The position numbers and the translations under genes were made by a program. Of a stretch of 57,178 nucleotides of DNA, positions 46,520 to 55,253 are shown piece by piece. A model generated the notes under the pieces. The model was given only the letters and a program-made list of their open reading frames with translations, was not told the origin of the DNA and searched no databases. This DNA is from an uncultured bacterium (GTDB taxonomy: Bacteria; Bacteroidota; Bacteroidia; Bacteroidales; Muribaculaceae): the NCBI GenBank assembly GCA_945612775.1, contig CALZAF010000004.1, positions 1 to 57,178 on the forward strand, written 5' to 3'. Position 1 is the first letter of the stretch. Every line of letters begins with the position of its first letter.

Positions 46520-47596
46520 TTAAAAGTGGAATCCGAGTGTTACGCACAATGCCATAATCACCAAGTTCACCAAGCCGAATGGCATCAAATACTTCCACTC
46601 AAGGGCAAGCATCTGGTCGATACGCACACGTGGATAGGTCCAGCGGATCCAGATGAGCAAGAACGACACGAAGAATGCCTTGCCAAGGAACCATACCACC
46701 GATGGAATGTAGTCCATAACGGCGTTGAAGCCTTCCCATCCTGGCACGTGAAGTGGCATCCAGCCGCCCAAGAACATGAGCGATGCGATACCCGACACGA
46801 TGAAGAGGTTGAGGTATTCTGCCAAGTAGAAGAATCCGAAGTGGATACCCGAATACTCGGTGTGGTAACCTGCTGTAAGCTCGTGCTCAGCTTCTGGCAT
46901 ATCGAATGGGCCACGATTGGTTTCGGCATTGGCAGCAATCAGGTAGATGATGAATGCCACCACTGCAGGCAAGTGACCGCGGAAGATGAGCCATCCGTCG
47001 GCTTGTGCCTCTACGATGCCGGTTACCGACAGTGTGCCGGTCATGAGCACCATAGTCATGATAGAAATGCCTATTGAGAGTTCGTAACTTACCATTTGTG
47101 CGCCACTACGCATTGCACCGATGAGTGCATACTTGTTGTTGCTCGACCATCCTGCAAGCAAGATACCCACCACGCCTATCGACGATGCTGCAATCATGAA
47201 AAATACGCCGATATTGAAGTCGATAATCTGCAAGCCATTGCCCCAAGGCAAGTTGGCAAACACGAGCATCGAAGCTATAATCACCAAGTAAGGTGCGAGA
47301 GCAAACAAGAATTTATCGGTGTTCTTAAGTGCGATAAGCTCCTTGATGAGAATCTTAAACACGTCGGCAAACACCTGAATCAAGCCCCAAGGACCCACAC
47401 GCATAGGGCCAAGACGGCACTGAATCCATCCACACAACTTACGTTCATAGAAGATGTAGAACATAGCGAGCACCGAATAAAGCAATAGCAGTGCCACCAT
47501 CACCAACACGCCTTCCACGCAAGTTGCAAGCCATCCCGGCATTACGCTATTCAAGAGGGCATCTATCCAATTTGTTACTATACCAAAGTCAAACAT
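46520..47596 (-). CDS. nuoH: NADH-quinone oxidoreductase subunit H
   Basis: The membrane subunit that forms the quinone chamber together with NuoB and NuoD. The 358-residue protein has about eight helices, with [55 protein letters not shown] and a C-terminal [20 protein letters not shown]. Length is normal. It lies 31 bp after nuoCD; the next gene is atpD rather than nuoI. Confidence 0.95.
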   Translation of the reverse strand: MFDFGIVTNWIDALLNSVMPGWLATCVEGVLVMVALLLLYSVLAMFYIFYERKLCGWIQCRLGPMRVGPWGLIQVFADVFKILIKELIALKNTDKFLFALAPYLVIIASMLVFANLPWGNGLQIIDFNIGVFFMIAASSIGVVGILLAGWSSNNKYALIGAMRSGAQMVSYELSIGISIMTMVLMTGTLSVTGIVEAQADGWLIFRGHLPAVVAFIIYLIAANAETNRGPFDMPEAEHELTAGYHTEYSGIHFGFFYLAEYLNLFIVSGIASLMFLGGWMPLHVPGWEGFNAVMDYIPSVVWFLGKAFFVSFLLIWIRWTYPRVRIDQMLALEWKYLMPFGLVNLVIMALCVTLGFHF

Positions 47597-47627
47597 ATTG
47601 TATATCGTATTTTTTCTTTAGTTAATA

Positions 47628-49250
47628 TTAGCGGTCAATATCAGGAATTACATAGTCGAGGGCTGCACCGATTGTAATCAAGTCGGCAATCATGTGGCCC
47701 TTGCAGCAGTTGTCCATCACACCCACAAGGTTGAAGCATGGGCTCTGGAAGTGCATACGGAATGGCTTCTTGTCGCCATCGCTCTCGATATACACGCCGA
47801 ACACACCGCGGCTGGCTTCCACTTCCTGATACCAGCGGCCTGCTGGCAGCTTGATAATCTTTGGAACCTTGGCGCAGATTTCGCCTTCTGGTATGTTGTC
47901 CACCAATTGTTCGAGAATCTTCAGACTTTCTTCAATTTCGTCGAGACGGTTGAGATAACGGTCGTAGCAATCGCCGTTTTCACGCACTATTTCGTTGAAT
48001 TTGAGTTCGTTGTAGATTGAGTATGGCTTATGCTTGCGAGCATCGCATGCAAAGCCCGATGCACGGCCCGATGGACCAGTTACGGCATAGCTGATAGCGT
48101 CGGCCTTCGAGAGTTCGCCCACGCCTATCATACGGTTGCGAGCAATCACGTTGCCGGTATATAGTTTGTGATATTCCTTGAGTGCCTTGCGCATCTTAGG
48201 GATAAATGCCTTAACGTCCTTCTGGAAATCTTCGTGCAGATCGGCTACCACGCCACCTATCACGTTGTAGTGGAGCGACATGCGGGCACCGCAAGTCTTT
48301 TCGAATATGTCGAGCACGTCTTCGCGTTCGCGGAAGCCATAGAAAAATGCTGTGGTAGCACCCATATCCATGGTAAGACAGCCATACGACAGCAAGTGCG
48401 AGCTGATACGCATCAATTCGTCCATCATCACGCGAATCACTTGCGCGCGGCGAGGAACTTCTATGCCAAGAGCCTTCTCAACGCACATACAAGCGCAGTG
48501 GCGGTTCTGGTGAGCGCTCATGTAGTCCATACGGTCGGTGAAGAAGAGAGTCTGAGGATAAGTTAATCCTTCGCAGAGCTTTTCGATACCGCGATGTATG
48601 TAGCCCGACATCACATCCACCTTCTTGATAATTTCACCGTTGATGGCTGTGCGCAAGCGCATTACGCCGTGGGTAGATGGGTGTTGAGGACCGAAGTTCA
48701 CCACATAATCGTCGTCGCCAAACACCTTCTTGTCAACGCGTGTAATGTTGCCGTTCTCGTCTTCCTCGAGGGAGTAGGTGTCGTCTTCGTTTACCTCGGC
48801 AGTGAGGCGAATAGGGTTCTTTTCAGGGTCGGCGTCGTAGTCCTTGCGAAGAGGGTAACCCACCCAGTCGTTGCGCAAGAAGAAGCGGCGCATATCGGGG
48901 TGATTGATAAATTCTATACCCAAGAAGTCATATACTTCGCGTTCTTGGAAGTTAGCCACGCCCCAGATGTCGCTAACTGTGTGAATCATAGGCTTTTCGC
49001 GGTCGCTAACAGCCACTTTCACAGCCAACATCTCCCAAGTGGCGGTAGATGTCAGATAATACACAGCGCCGAGCGAGTCCTTCCAGTCCATACCCACCAC
49101 CGAGGTGAGCATGTCGTATCCGAGCTCATTTTTCAACGCCTTTGCGAGTGCGTGCCACTCTTTTTCGGCTACGGTTACGGTTAGCTTGTCGCCTTCTTCG
49201 AATGTGGCCGATGGGCAAAGAGCACTGATTTTTTCTTGTATATTTACCAT
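47628..49250 (-). CDS. nuoC: fused NADH-quinone oxidoreductase subunit C/D
   Basis: A 540-residue fusion of NuoC (about 1-180; GVANFQEREVYDFLGIEF and DWVGYPLRKDY) and NuoD (about 185-540; FGPQHPSTHGVMRL, SGYIHRGIEKLCEG, DYMSAHQNRHCACMCVEKAL). NuoD lines the quinone pocket; NuoC is the 30-kDa peripheral subunit. Such NuoCD fusions are known in several bacterial groups. It lies 65 bp after nuoB and 31 bp before nuoH. Confidence 0.95.
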   Translation of the reverse strand: MVNIQEKISALCPSATFEEGDKLTVTVAEKEWHALAKALKNELGYDMLTSVVGMDWKDSLGAVYYLTSTATWEMLAVKVAVSDREKPMIHTVSDIWGVANFQEREVYDFLGIEFINHPDMRRFFLRNDWVGYPLRKDYDADPEKNPIRLTAEVNEDDTYSLEEDENGNITRVDKKVFGDDDYVVNFGPQHPSTHGVMRLRTAINGEIIKKVDVMSGYIHRGIEKLCEGLTYPQTLFFTDRMDYMSAHQNRHCACMCVEKALGIEVPRRAQVIRVMMDELMRISSHLLSYGCLTMDMGATTAFFYGFREREDVLDIFEKTCGARMSLHYNVIGGVVADLHEDFQKDVKAFIPKMRKALKEYHKLYTGNVIARNRMIGVGELSKADAISYAVTGPSGRASGFACDARKHKPYSIYNELKFNEIVRENGDCYDRYLNRLDEIEESLKILEQLVDNIPEGEICAKVPKIIKLPAGRWYQEVEASRGVFGVYIESDGDKKPFRMHFQSPCFNLVGVMDNCCKGHMIADLITIGAALDYVIPDIDR

Positions 49251-49315
49251 TATATAAATATGTATATACTTAGTGTTTTTTCCTTATTATTATCTCTCAT
49301 TAGGCGCCAAGCGCA

Positions 49316-49924
49316 TTACATCTGCTTAGCATCTTCGGGGTGTGATGCAAAGAATTCCTTGATTTTCTGCTGACGGTTAGCTCCGCCGAAGAACTTCTGC
49401 ACCTTGATTTTGCGCTGTAATTGCATCAAGCCATAGAACATGGCCTCAGGGCGTGGTGGGCAGCCTGGCATATACACGTCGACAGGCAATATCTTGTCCA
49501 CACCTGGCAATACGCAATAAGAGTTTTTGAACGGACCGCCCGAAACGGCGCATCCACCGCATGCTATCACATACTTTGGCTCGGCAAGCTGCTCATAGAG
49601 GCGGAGCACTGCTGGTGCCATGCGGTGAACGATAGTGCCCTGCACCATGATGTAGTCGGCTTGGCGTGGCGAGTTACGTGCCACCTCAAATCCGAAGCGT
49701 GCCATATCGTAACGCGCTGCTCCCAATGCCATGAATTCGATAGCACAGCAGCTGGTACCGAAACATAGTGGCCAGAGAGAGTTGGCGCGACCCCAGTTAA
49801 TCAATTCGTCTAACTTGCCTACCATCACATTTGTGCCAGAGGCTTTCAATTCTGCTACGAGGCTCTCAATGTATTCGTTATCCTTGAAGTCCTCATACTT
49901 CATGCTCTTAATGTTTACTCCCAT
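49316..49924 (-). CDS. nuoB: NADH-quinone oxidoreductase subunit B
   Basis: Holds the terminal N2 [4Fe-4S] cluster next to quinone. The 202-residue protein shows the tandem-cysteine motif [19 protein letters not shown], then [20 protein letters not shown] and [15 protein letters not shown]. The ATG at 49924 overlaps the nuoA end by 10 nt; an internal ATG at 49903 ([13 protein letters not shown]) is an alternative. The C-terminal tail is a little long. Confidence 0.95.
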   Translation of the reverse strand: MGVNIKSMKYEDFKDNEYIESLVAELKASGTNVMVGKLDELINWGRANSLWPLCFGTSCCAIEFMALGAARYDMARFGFEVARNSPRQADYIMVQGTIVHRMAPAVLRLYEQLAEPKYVIACGGCAVSGGPFKNSYCVLPGVDKILPVDVYMPGCPPRPEAMFYGLMQLQRKIKVQKFFGGANRQQKIKEFFASHPEDAKQM

Positions 49925-50289
49925 TTAAGCGCTCCTTTCCGCCATGCGTATGCAAGGCCTAAAACCAATATTACTAAGAAAACTCCGACGCTGAGCAAGC
50001 CTGTAGAACCAATCTTGCTGCAAACTGTTGCCCAAGGGAACAAGAACACTGTTTCAACGTCAAACATCAAGAACAAGATTGCAAACAAATAGTAACCTGC
50101 CTTGAATTGAATCATCGACTCGCCACGGGTGGGCATACCGCACTCGTAGGGGTCTGACTTCATCGAGGTGAACGAACGGGGACCTATCAACTTGGCGATA
50201 AGCAATGCTGCAAACACCAGCAAGACGCCTGTCAATATGGCAACCACCATCATCGTTGTGCTTGATATTCCGAATACTGCTGATTCCAT
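49915..50289 (-). CDS. nuoA: NADH-quinone oxidoreductase subunit A
   Basis: A 124-residue, three-helix membrane subunit and the first gene of the operon. [20 protein letters not shown] holds the conserved ECG loop, followed by [20 protein letters not shown]. It overlaps nuoB by 10 nt. The candidate promoter lies about 300 bp upstream. Confidence 0.93.
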   Translation of the reverse strand: MESAVFGISSTTMMVVAILTGVLLVFAALLIAKLIGPRSFTSMKSDPYECGMPTRGESMIQFKAGYYLFAILFLMFDVETVFLFPWATVCSKIGSTGLLSVGVFLVILVLGLAYAWRKGALKWE

Positions 50290-50594
50290 AAAAAATTTTA
50301 TATTATTAATTTTTATTTCGTTATCTCGTCAAATAAAATAAAATTGATGAGCATCGCCCGAGCGGCTTGCGCCGTCATTCTTGCCCATCAGTTCTCCGTT
50401 TTAGTTTGTTTAGCTCCGCCCTCATGAATCGTCATAATACGGCAAATGCTTGTAAACGCCTTTTGGCATTCACAACGCTCCATGATTTCAGTTATTGCTC
50501 TTAACTTCATAAAAATGGCTTTACTACACTGATGAGCAACTACTTACAATAGCCTCAGCCTCATCAGCGACAATTATGCATAATTTTTTCACCA

Positions 50595-50629
50595 CAAAGA
50601 TACAAAAATCTTTTTGCTTAACAATCAAA
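50595..50629 (-). promoter_or_regulatory. candidate promoter of the nuo-atp operon
   Basis: On the minus strand TATCTTTG (50602-50595) matches TAnnTTTG. TTTG (50629-50626) lies 23 bp upstream and ATTG (50625-50622) 19 bp upstream. The leader to nuoA would be about 300 nt, which is long; a promoter nearer the gene may have been missed. Confidence 0.4.
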
Positions 50630-50701
50630 ATCTACTTTTTTAATTAATTAAAAGTTATCAACAACATGAGAGCCTATTTCAGTGATTTCGTGCCGTTTAT
50701 T

Positions 50702-50714
50702 CAGCATATTGCTG
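50702..50714. promoter_or_regulatory. short dyad CAGCA-TAT-TGCTG in the nuo/TonB divergent region
   Basis: A 5-bp dyad directly abutting the first copy of the 22-bp-spaced repeat. Possibly a regulator half-site pair; short enough to be chance. Confidence 0.3.
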
Positions 50715-50754
50715 GCATTTTGCAAGCAATCGCTCGGCATTTTGCAAGCAATCG
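50714..50754. repeat. two 19-bp direct repeats, 22-bp period, each with an inner dyad
   Basis: The 19-bp unit GGCATTTTGCAAGCAATCG occurs exactly at 50714-50732 and 50736-50754. Each copy contains the dyad TTGC-AA-GCAA. A period of 22 bp puts both on roughly the same face of the helix, as expected for cooperative regulator sites. They lie between the divergent nuoA and TonB-receptor genes. Confidence 0.6.
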
Positions 50755-50793
50755 GCCTTCATTTTATAACACTATTGGCGCGCCTTGCACCAC

Positions 50794-50822
50794 ATCACTA
50801 AAATATCACAACAAATAGTGAT
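50794..50822. promoter_or_regulatory. candidate operator overlapping the TonB-receptor promoter
   Basis: ATCACTA (50794-50800) and TAGTGAT (50816-50822) form a perfect 7-bp inverted repeat with a 15-bp spacer. The right half touches the proposed -33 element, so a bound protein would block transcription. Regulator unknown. Confidence 0.45.
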
Positions 50823-50852
50823 TGCATCGCTTGATTTTTGTCAATAACTTTG
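50821..50852 (+). promoter_or_regulatory. candidate promoter immediately upstream of the TonB-receptor ATG
   Basis: TAACTTTG (50845-50852) matches TAnnTTTG with ATTG (50821-50824) 20 bp upstream. Transcription would begin at or just after the ATG at 50858, implying a leaderless message unless another promoter is used. Confidence 0.4.
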
Positions 50853-50857
50853 CCACC

Positions 50858-53113
50858 ATGAGAGACAATGCACTAATCAAAGCTATTTTCGCCGCCGCAG
50901 TGGCTCTGGGCGGATGTTCGGCTGCTTTTGCCGACAATGTTAATGCCGCCGATGTCGATACTGTGATGTCGCTCGACGAGATTTCAATCACCGCCATCAA
51001 GCAGGGAAGCGACATCAAGCACCAGTCGGTGTCGGCTGTTGTTATCGACCGCCGCGAGGCTGAGCAGAAGCACCTGTTTTCGGCTAAATCGGCAAGCGAA
51101 ATTGCCCCAAACATTCACATCCCCGACTACGGATCGCGCATAACATCCACCATCTATGTGCGCGGCCTGGGATCGCGCATCGACCAGCCCGCCGTGGGTC
51201 TGAATGTGGACAATGTGCCCATCCTCAATAAGAATAATTTCGACTTCGACCTTGCCGACGTGAGCCGCATCGAGATGATTAACGGCCCGCAGAGTTCTCT
51301 CTTCGGCCGCAACACCATGGGCGGAGTAATCAATCTCTACACCCTGTCGCCGCTCTCTTATCAAGGCACTCGCCTGATGGCTGAATATGGCTCTGCCAAT
51401 TCGTTCAAGGTTTCGGCTGGACACTACGCCAAGATTAAGCCCTACCTCGGAGTGTCGGCTTCGGCACAATACTACTCTACCGACGGATTCTATACCAACG
51501 AGTTCAACGGCGAAAATTGCGACTGGGAACGCCAGACTGGTGCTCGCCTGAAGGTGCAATATCACCCGGGCAACGAGTGGATGCTCGAGAATGTGGCAGC
51601 CATTTCGGTGGTACGCCAGGGCGGCTATCCCTACCGATACATCGACTCGGGTAGCATAAGCTACAACGATACTTGCTTCTACCGCCGAACCGCCATCAGC
51701 GACGGCCTCACAGTACGGTTTAATCGGGGAAATTTCAGCATTTCGGGCGTTACAAGCCTTCAATACAGCGACGACAATATGACCCTCGACCAAGACTTTT
51801 TGCCGCTCGACTATTTCACTCTCACCCAAGCCAATCGCGAGTTCTCTATTACCGAGGACATCATCGCCCGCGGCTCGGTGGGAAGCCGATATAGCTGGCT
51901 GGGCGGATTCTTCGGGTTCTACCGCCACGCCCACATGGATGCGCCCGTTACCTTCAACGATTACGGCATCGCCAGCCTAATCGAGGAGAAGCGCAACAAT
52001 GCCAACCCCACCTATCCCATCGTGTGGGATACGCGCCAATTTTTGCTTGGCAGCGAATTCACCATGCCCAACTATGGCTTGGCGCTCTATCACCAGTCGG
52101 AGTATCGCCTCGGCGACTTCACTTTCACCTTGGGTCTGCGTGGCGACTGGGAGCATTGCGGACTCCGTTCGCACAGCTTCAGCAACACCGGCTACAGCAT
52201 TATGCACCTACTTCCCGACGGAAAATCCGAACTTTTTCGTCACGACGACATCAATATCGACGACCGCAGCGACCTAAGCAAGTCGTTCTTCCAACTATTG
52301 CCTAAGTTCTCAATCAACTATTCATTGACATCGCTGGGCAAGTCGAGCGTTTATGCCTCGGTGGCAAAAGGTTACAAAGCAGGCGGCTACAACACGCAGA
52401 TGTTCTCCGATGTGCTTCAGCAGCGCATCATGGGCATGATGGGCATAGGCATGAACTACGACGTAGACGAGATAGTGGGCTACAAACCCGAAAAGGCGTG
52501 GACCTACGAAATTGGTGCGCATTTAGAGTCGCGCGATGCCCGAATTTCATCGGATATTTCGCTATTTTACATCAGTTGCACCGACCAGCAGCTCACCGTT
52601 TTCCCCGATGGCACCACCACAGGCCGCATCATGACCAACGCCGGAAAATCGCGCAGCATGGGTGCCGAAGTGAGCCTTCGTGCCGCCATCACCGATGCCT
52701 TCGGAGTGGCTGGAAGCTACGGATTCACCGATGCGCGTTTCGTGGAATACAACAATGGCCAGCAGGACATGAAAGATAAAATCCTGCCATACGCGCCCAA
52801 GAACACCATCTATGGCGAAGCCTACTACACCTTCGCGCTCCGCAACGACTATGTGCGCCGCATCTCGCTCAACGTCAACGTAAAAGCCATCGGCGACATC
52901 TATTGGGACGAGGCAAACCGAAATAAGCAGGACATGTATGCCCTACTCGGCGCTCAAGTGCGCCTTGAAGGCCGCCACTACTCGCTCGACCTTTGGGGCA
53001 AAAACCTCACCGACAGCGATTACAGCACATTCTATTTCGTGTCGATAGGTCACGGATTCCTGCAGCAAGGCCGTCCTCGCCAATTTGGTGCAACGCTTCG
53101 CTGCTACTTTTAA
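50858..53113 (+). CDS. TonB-dependent outer-membrane receptor
   Basis: A 751-residue outer-membrane transporter driven by TonB. I use the ATG at 50858, which gives the signal peptide MRDNALIKAIFAAAVALGG; a TTG at 50822 would only add 12 residues before it. After a TonB-box-like stretch (MSLDEISITA) comes the plug (SEIAPNIHIPDYGSRITSTI, YVRGLGSRIDQPAVGLNVDN, RIEMINGPQSSLFGRNTMGG), then the barrel, ending in a C-terminal Phe (FGATLRCYF) as expected. There is no SusC-type carboxypeptidase-like N-domain. Substrate is unknown; iron, haem or a vitamin are possible. The next gene encodes a lipoprotein. Confidence 0.9.
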   Translation: MRDNALIKAIFAAAVALGGCSAAFADNVNAADVDTVMSLDEISITAIKQGSDIKHQSVSAVVIDRREAEQKHLFSAKSASEIAPNIHIPDYGSRITSTIYVRGLGSRIDQPAVGLNVDNVPILNKNNFDFDLADVSRIEMINGPQSSLFGRNTMGGVINLYTLSPLSYQGTRLMAEYGSANSFKVSAGHYAKIKPYLGVSASAQYYSTDGFYTNEFNGENCDWERQTGARLKVQYHPGNEWMLENVAAISVVRQGGYPYRYIDSGSISYNDTCFYRRTAISDGLTVRFNRGNFSISGVTSLQYSDDNMTLDQDFLPLDYFTLTQANREFSITEDIIARGSVGSRYSWLGGFFGFYRHAHMDAPVTFNDYGIASLIEEKRNNANPTYPIVWDTRQFLLGSEFTMPNYGLALYHQSEYRLGDFTFTLGLRGDWEHCGLRSHSFSNTGYSIMHLLPDGKSELFRHDDINIDDRSDLSKSFFQLLPKFSINYSLTSLGKSSVYASVAKGYKAGGYNTQMFSDVLQQRIMGMMGIGMNYDVDEIVGYKPEKAWTYEIGAHLESRDARISSDISLFYISCTDQQLTVFPDGTTTGRIMTNAGKSRSMGAEVSLRAAITDAFGVAGSYGFTDARFVEYNNGQQDMKDKILPYAPKNTIYGEAYYTFALRNDYVRRISLNVNVKAIGDIYWDEANRNKQDMYALLGAQVRLEGRHYSLDLWGKNLTDSDYSTFYFVSIGHGFLQQGRPRQFGATLRCYF

Positions 53114-53171
53114 CCGAAAAATTTATAACGAAAAAAAATAAAAACAGTAAAAAGCATTTTAAATTACGATT

Positions 53172-54011
53172 ATGATTAAGAAACTACTATCTGCAATGGC
53201 AGTAATCGCATTGGTGCTCAATGTAGCATCTTGCGGACACGACGAACCCGAACAGTATCAAACATTTGGCAACAAAGTAATTGCGCACCAGAATGTTGGA
53301 GGAGAGATGATGACATCGGCAGGCCGCGTATCGGTGAAAATCTACAGCCCAACACCTCACGCCGATCTCACCATACCTATGATGGTAAACGGTGCATGGC
53401 GCCAAGTGATGTTTACCGACCTTACCGTCACTATGAGCAACACCGAGGGTTACATCCTATCGAGCAACAGCGCCGTAGCCTGCGACGAGAGCGGCAAATC
53501 GCTGGGTTTCAACGTATCGAGCCTCTCTGCCAAGATTCAAATCACCAACCCAACATCGGCTGAACACGAAAACATAGTAATTTCGTGCGTAGTAGATAGC
53601 CGACTCTACTTTGCATCGCTCGATAAAATCACACACCACAAGACGAGCACCGTAACATCTTCACCTATGGGATCTTACACCTGCCAAGACGCAATCTACA
53701 CCTTCAACATTGATGCCGACAAAAAGACAGCATCTATCGTTATCAACAACATAAAATTCGCAGAGAAAGCTCCAGTTTTGTCAGAAATCACCATCCCAGC
53801 AGTTACACTCACCGAGACAAACGACGGCTACACCGTGACTGCCGACGAAGTGATTCCTACCAGCGCCGGCGTGCCTATGGAAAACCGAAAAATCACCAAC
53901 CTTGCGCTAAACCTGCGCATTGCTCAAGGCACATTCGACGGAATGTTCAACTGCATGGGCATGACCTGCAACTGCACAGGCGACATCGCGTTCCGAGGTT
54001 CTGAAGAATAA
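53172..54011 (+). CDS. lipoprotein of unknown function, partner of the TonB receptor
   Basis: A 279-residue lipoprotein with signal MIKKLLSAMAVIALVLNVAS and lipidated Cys21. The body is beta-rich with two similar-looking halves; the second (EITIPAVTLTETNDGYTVTA, then ITNLALNLRIAQGTFDGMFN) recalls the calycin-like domains of Bacteroides lipoproteins. A cysteine cluster MGMTCNCTGD lies near the end. It begins 58 bp after the receptor gene and precedes a terminator, so the two probably form one unit in which this protein helps capture ligand. Not a recognised SusD or HmuY. Confidence 0.65.
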   Translation: MIKKLLSAMAVIALVLNVASCGHDEPEQYQTFGNKVIAHQNVGGEMMTSAGRVSVKIYSPTPHADLTIPMMVNGAWRQVMFTDLTVTMSNTEGYILSSNSAVACDESGKSLGFNVSSLSAKIQITNPTSAEHENIVISCVVDSRLYFASLDKITHHKTSTVTSSPMGSYTCQDAIYTFNIDADKKTASIVINNIKFAEKAPVLSEITIPAVTLTETNDGYTVTADEVIPTSAGVPMENRKITNLALNLRIAQGTFDGMFNCMGMTCNCTGDIAFRGSEE

Positions 54012-54041
54012 TAATCAAGCCTCAGATTTTCACACAGGCTC

Positions 54042-54074
54042 AAAGCCGCTGCGCCGACCGCGTGGCGGCTTTTT
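54042..54074 (+). terminator. intrinsic terminator of the receptor-lipoprotein operon
   Basis: AAAGCCGC (54042-54049) pairs with GCGGCTTT (54065-54072), with more GC-rich pairing possible in the loop, followed by a T-run to 54074. It lies about 30 bp after the lipoprotein stop. Confidence 0.75.
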
Positions 54075-54180
54075 CACTACCGCCAAGTGCAAAAATGACT
54101 GAAATTTGCATCCCCAGCGCACGTTTTGCCCTGATTTAGTTTTAATATGTAAAAAGTTTAGACTATCTTAGCAAAAATTT

Positions 54181-54191
54181 TTTTTAAGATT
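54181..54191 (+). repeat. 11-bp element repeated before the sigma and anti-sigma genes (copy 1)
   Basis: TTTTTAAGATT at 54181-54191 ends 20 nt before the sigma-factor ATG; the same 11 bases recur at 54773-54783, 18 nt before the next gene. Similar spacing suggests a shared signal, though AT-rich sequence makes chance possible. Confidence 0.35.
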
Positions 54192-54211
54192 ACAAACTTT
54201 ACCCACATTAC

Positions 54212-54769
54212 ATGGCATCGACCGACACATACAACGAAGAGCAACTCATAGAGCAGCTTCACGACCCGAAGCTGTGCCATGCTGCCTTTGCGAAAATAGT
54301 AGAGAAATATTCGCAAGGCATCTATTGGCAGATTCGCCGTATGGTGTTCAACCACGACGATGCCAACGATATCATGCAAAACGTATTTCTCAAGGCGTGG
54401 AGCAATATCGATAATTTCCGCGGCTCGGCTAAGCTATCTACCTGGCTCTACAAGATAGCCATCAACGAGTCGATAACCTTCATCAACAAAGAGCGAGCTC
54501 GCAACGAAGCATCGACCGACGACGATTCATTCCTGCTCAATAACATCGAAGCCGACCCCTATTTCGACGGCGACGAAGTTCAGAAAAAACTGCAACGAGC
54601 CATCAACAGCCTTCCCGAGAAGCAGCGCCTGGTGTTCAATATGCGCTACTACGACGAGATGAAATATGAGGACATATCCGAGATTCTCGGCACCTCGGTG
54701 GGCGCTCTCAAAGCAAGCTATCATCATGCCCTGAAAAAAATCGAAACTTTTTTTGAGGACTGCGATTAA
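54212..54769 (+). CDS. ECF-type RNA polymerase sigma factor
   Basis: A 185-residue sigma-70 family protein with only regions 2 and 4. Region 2 is AFAKIVEKYSQGIYWQIRRM with DDANDIMQNVFLKAWSNIDN and STWLYKIAINESITFI; region 4 is INSLPEKQRLVFNMRYYDEM, then YEDISEILGTSVGALKASYH, the -35-binding helix-turn-helix. It leads a plus-strand trio with a putative anti-sigma factor 32 bp downstream and a Spy-like protein, pointing to an envelope-stress circuit. Confidence 0.93.
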   Translation: MASTDTYNEEQLIEQLHDPKLCHAAFAKIVEKYSQGIYWQIRRMVFNHDDANDIMQNVFLKAWSNIDNFRGSAKLSTWLYKIAINESITFINKERARNEASTDDDSFLLNNIEADPYFDGDEVQKKLQRAINSLPEKQRLVFNMRYYDEMKYEDISEILGTSVGALKASYHHALKKIETFFEDCD

Positions 54770-54772
54770 ACC

Positions 54773-54783
54773 TTTTTAAGATT
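54773..54783 (+). repeat. 11-bp element repeated before the sigma and anti-sigma genes (copy 2)
   Basis: Second copy of TTTTTAAGATT, starting 3 bp after the sigma-factor stop and ending 18 nt before the ATG of the anti-sigma candidate. Confidence 0.35.
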
Positions 54784-54801
54784 CATTAGTCAAACAAGCG
54801 A

Positions 54802-55209
54802 ATGAAACAAGAATCGGACATATTATCAAAATTGGGCAAAGATGCTGGATTTAAAGTGCCAGAGAATTATTTTGCTGATTTCAACAAGAAATTGATGGAA
54901 TCGCTTCCTGAGCCTAACATCACACCTCAACTCAAGCCCTCGCTCTGGTTGAGAGTGCGTCCATACGTATATATGGCTGCTATGTTTGCCGGCATTTGGT
55001 GCACGATGCGCATATTCAACGACTTGAGTGGCGCAGGCAGTGCCAAGATGCAAGTGCAAGCCATAGTCAACGGCCTCGACGACGAGAAGAATATCGACGA
55101 CCTGATGATATACGGAGGCGTTGACAAATACGACATTCTCACCTACGAGGACAGCGTTGACGCAGAGCAGTCGGGTATCGTAGCTATTGGCTCAGACGAA
55201 AGCAAATAA
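54802..55209 (+). CDS. putative anti-sigma factor, single-pass membrane protein
   Basis: A 135-residue protein with a cytoplasmic N-terminus, one membrane helix (about 52-70, YVYMAAMFAGIWCTMRIF) and an acidic C-terminal domain. The N-terminal GFKVPENYFADFNKKLMESL is a motif I associate with proteins beside ECF sigma genes in Bacteroidetes. Its place between the sigma factor and a periplasmic Spy-like protein suggests that it holds the sigma factor at the membrane. No zinc-binding anti-sigma motif is visible, so the call rests on topology and context. Confidence 0.6.
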   Translation: MKQESDILSKLGKDAGFKVPENYFADFNKKLMESLPEPNITPQLKPSLWLRVRPYVYMAAMFAGIWCTMRIFNDLSGAGSAKMQVQAIVNGLDDEKNIDDLMIYGGVDKYDILTYEDSVDAEQSGIVAIGSDESK

Positions 55210-55253
55210 ATAATCCTCAAAAAAATTTCACTCTAATTTAGCGAACACTCACG

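Noticed and set aside
50714-50754. CRISPR array
   Set aside because: Only two repeat copies separated by 3 bp; no spacers and no cas genes. Better read as paired regulator sites.
50984-51934. 316-residue minus-strand frame inside the TonB-receptor gene
   Set aside because: Shadow of the receptor plug and early barrel coding sequence.
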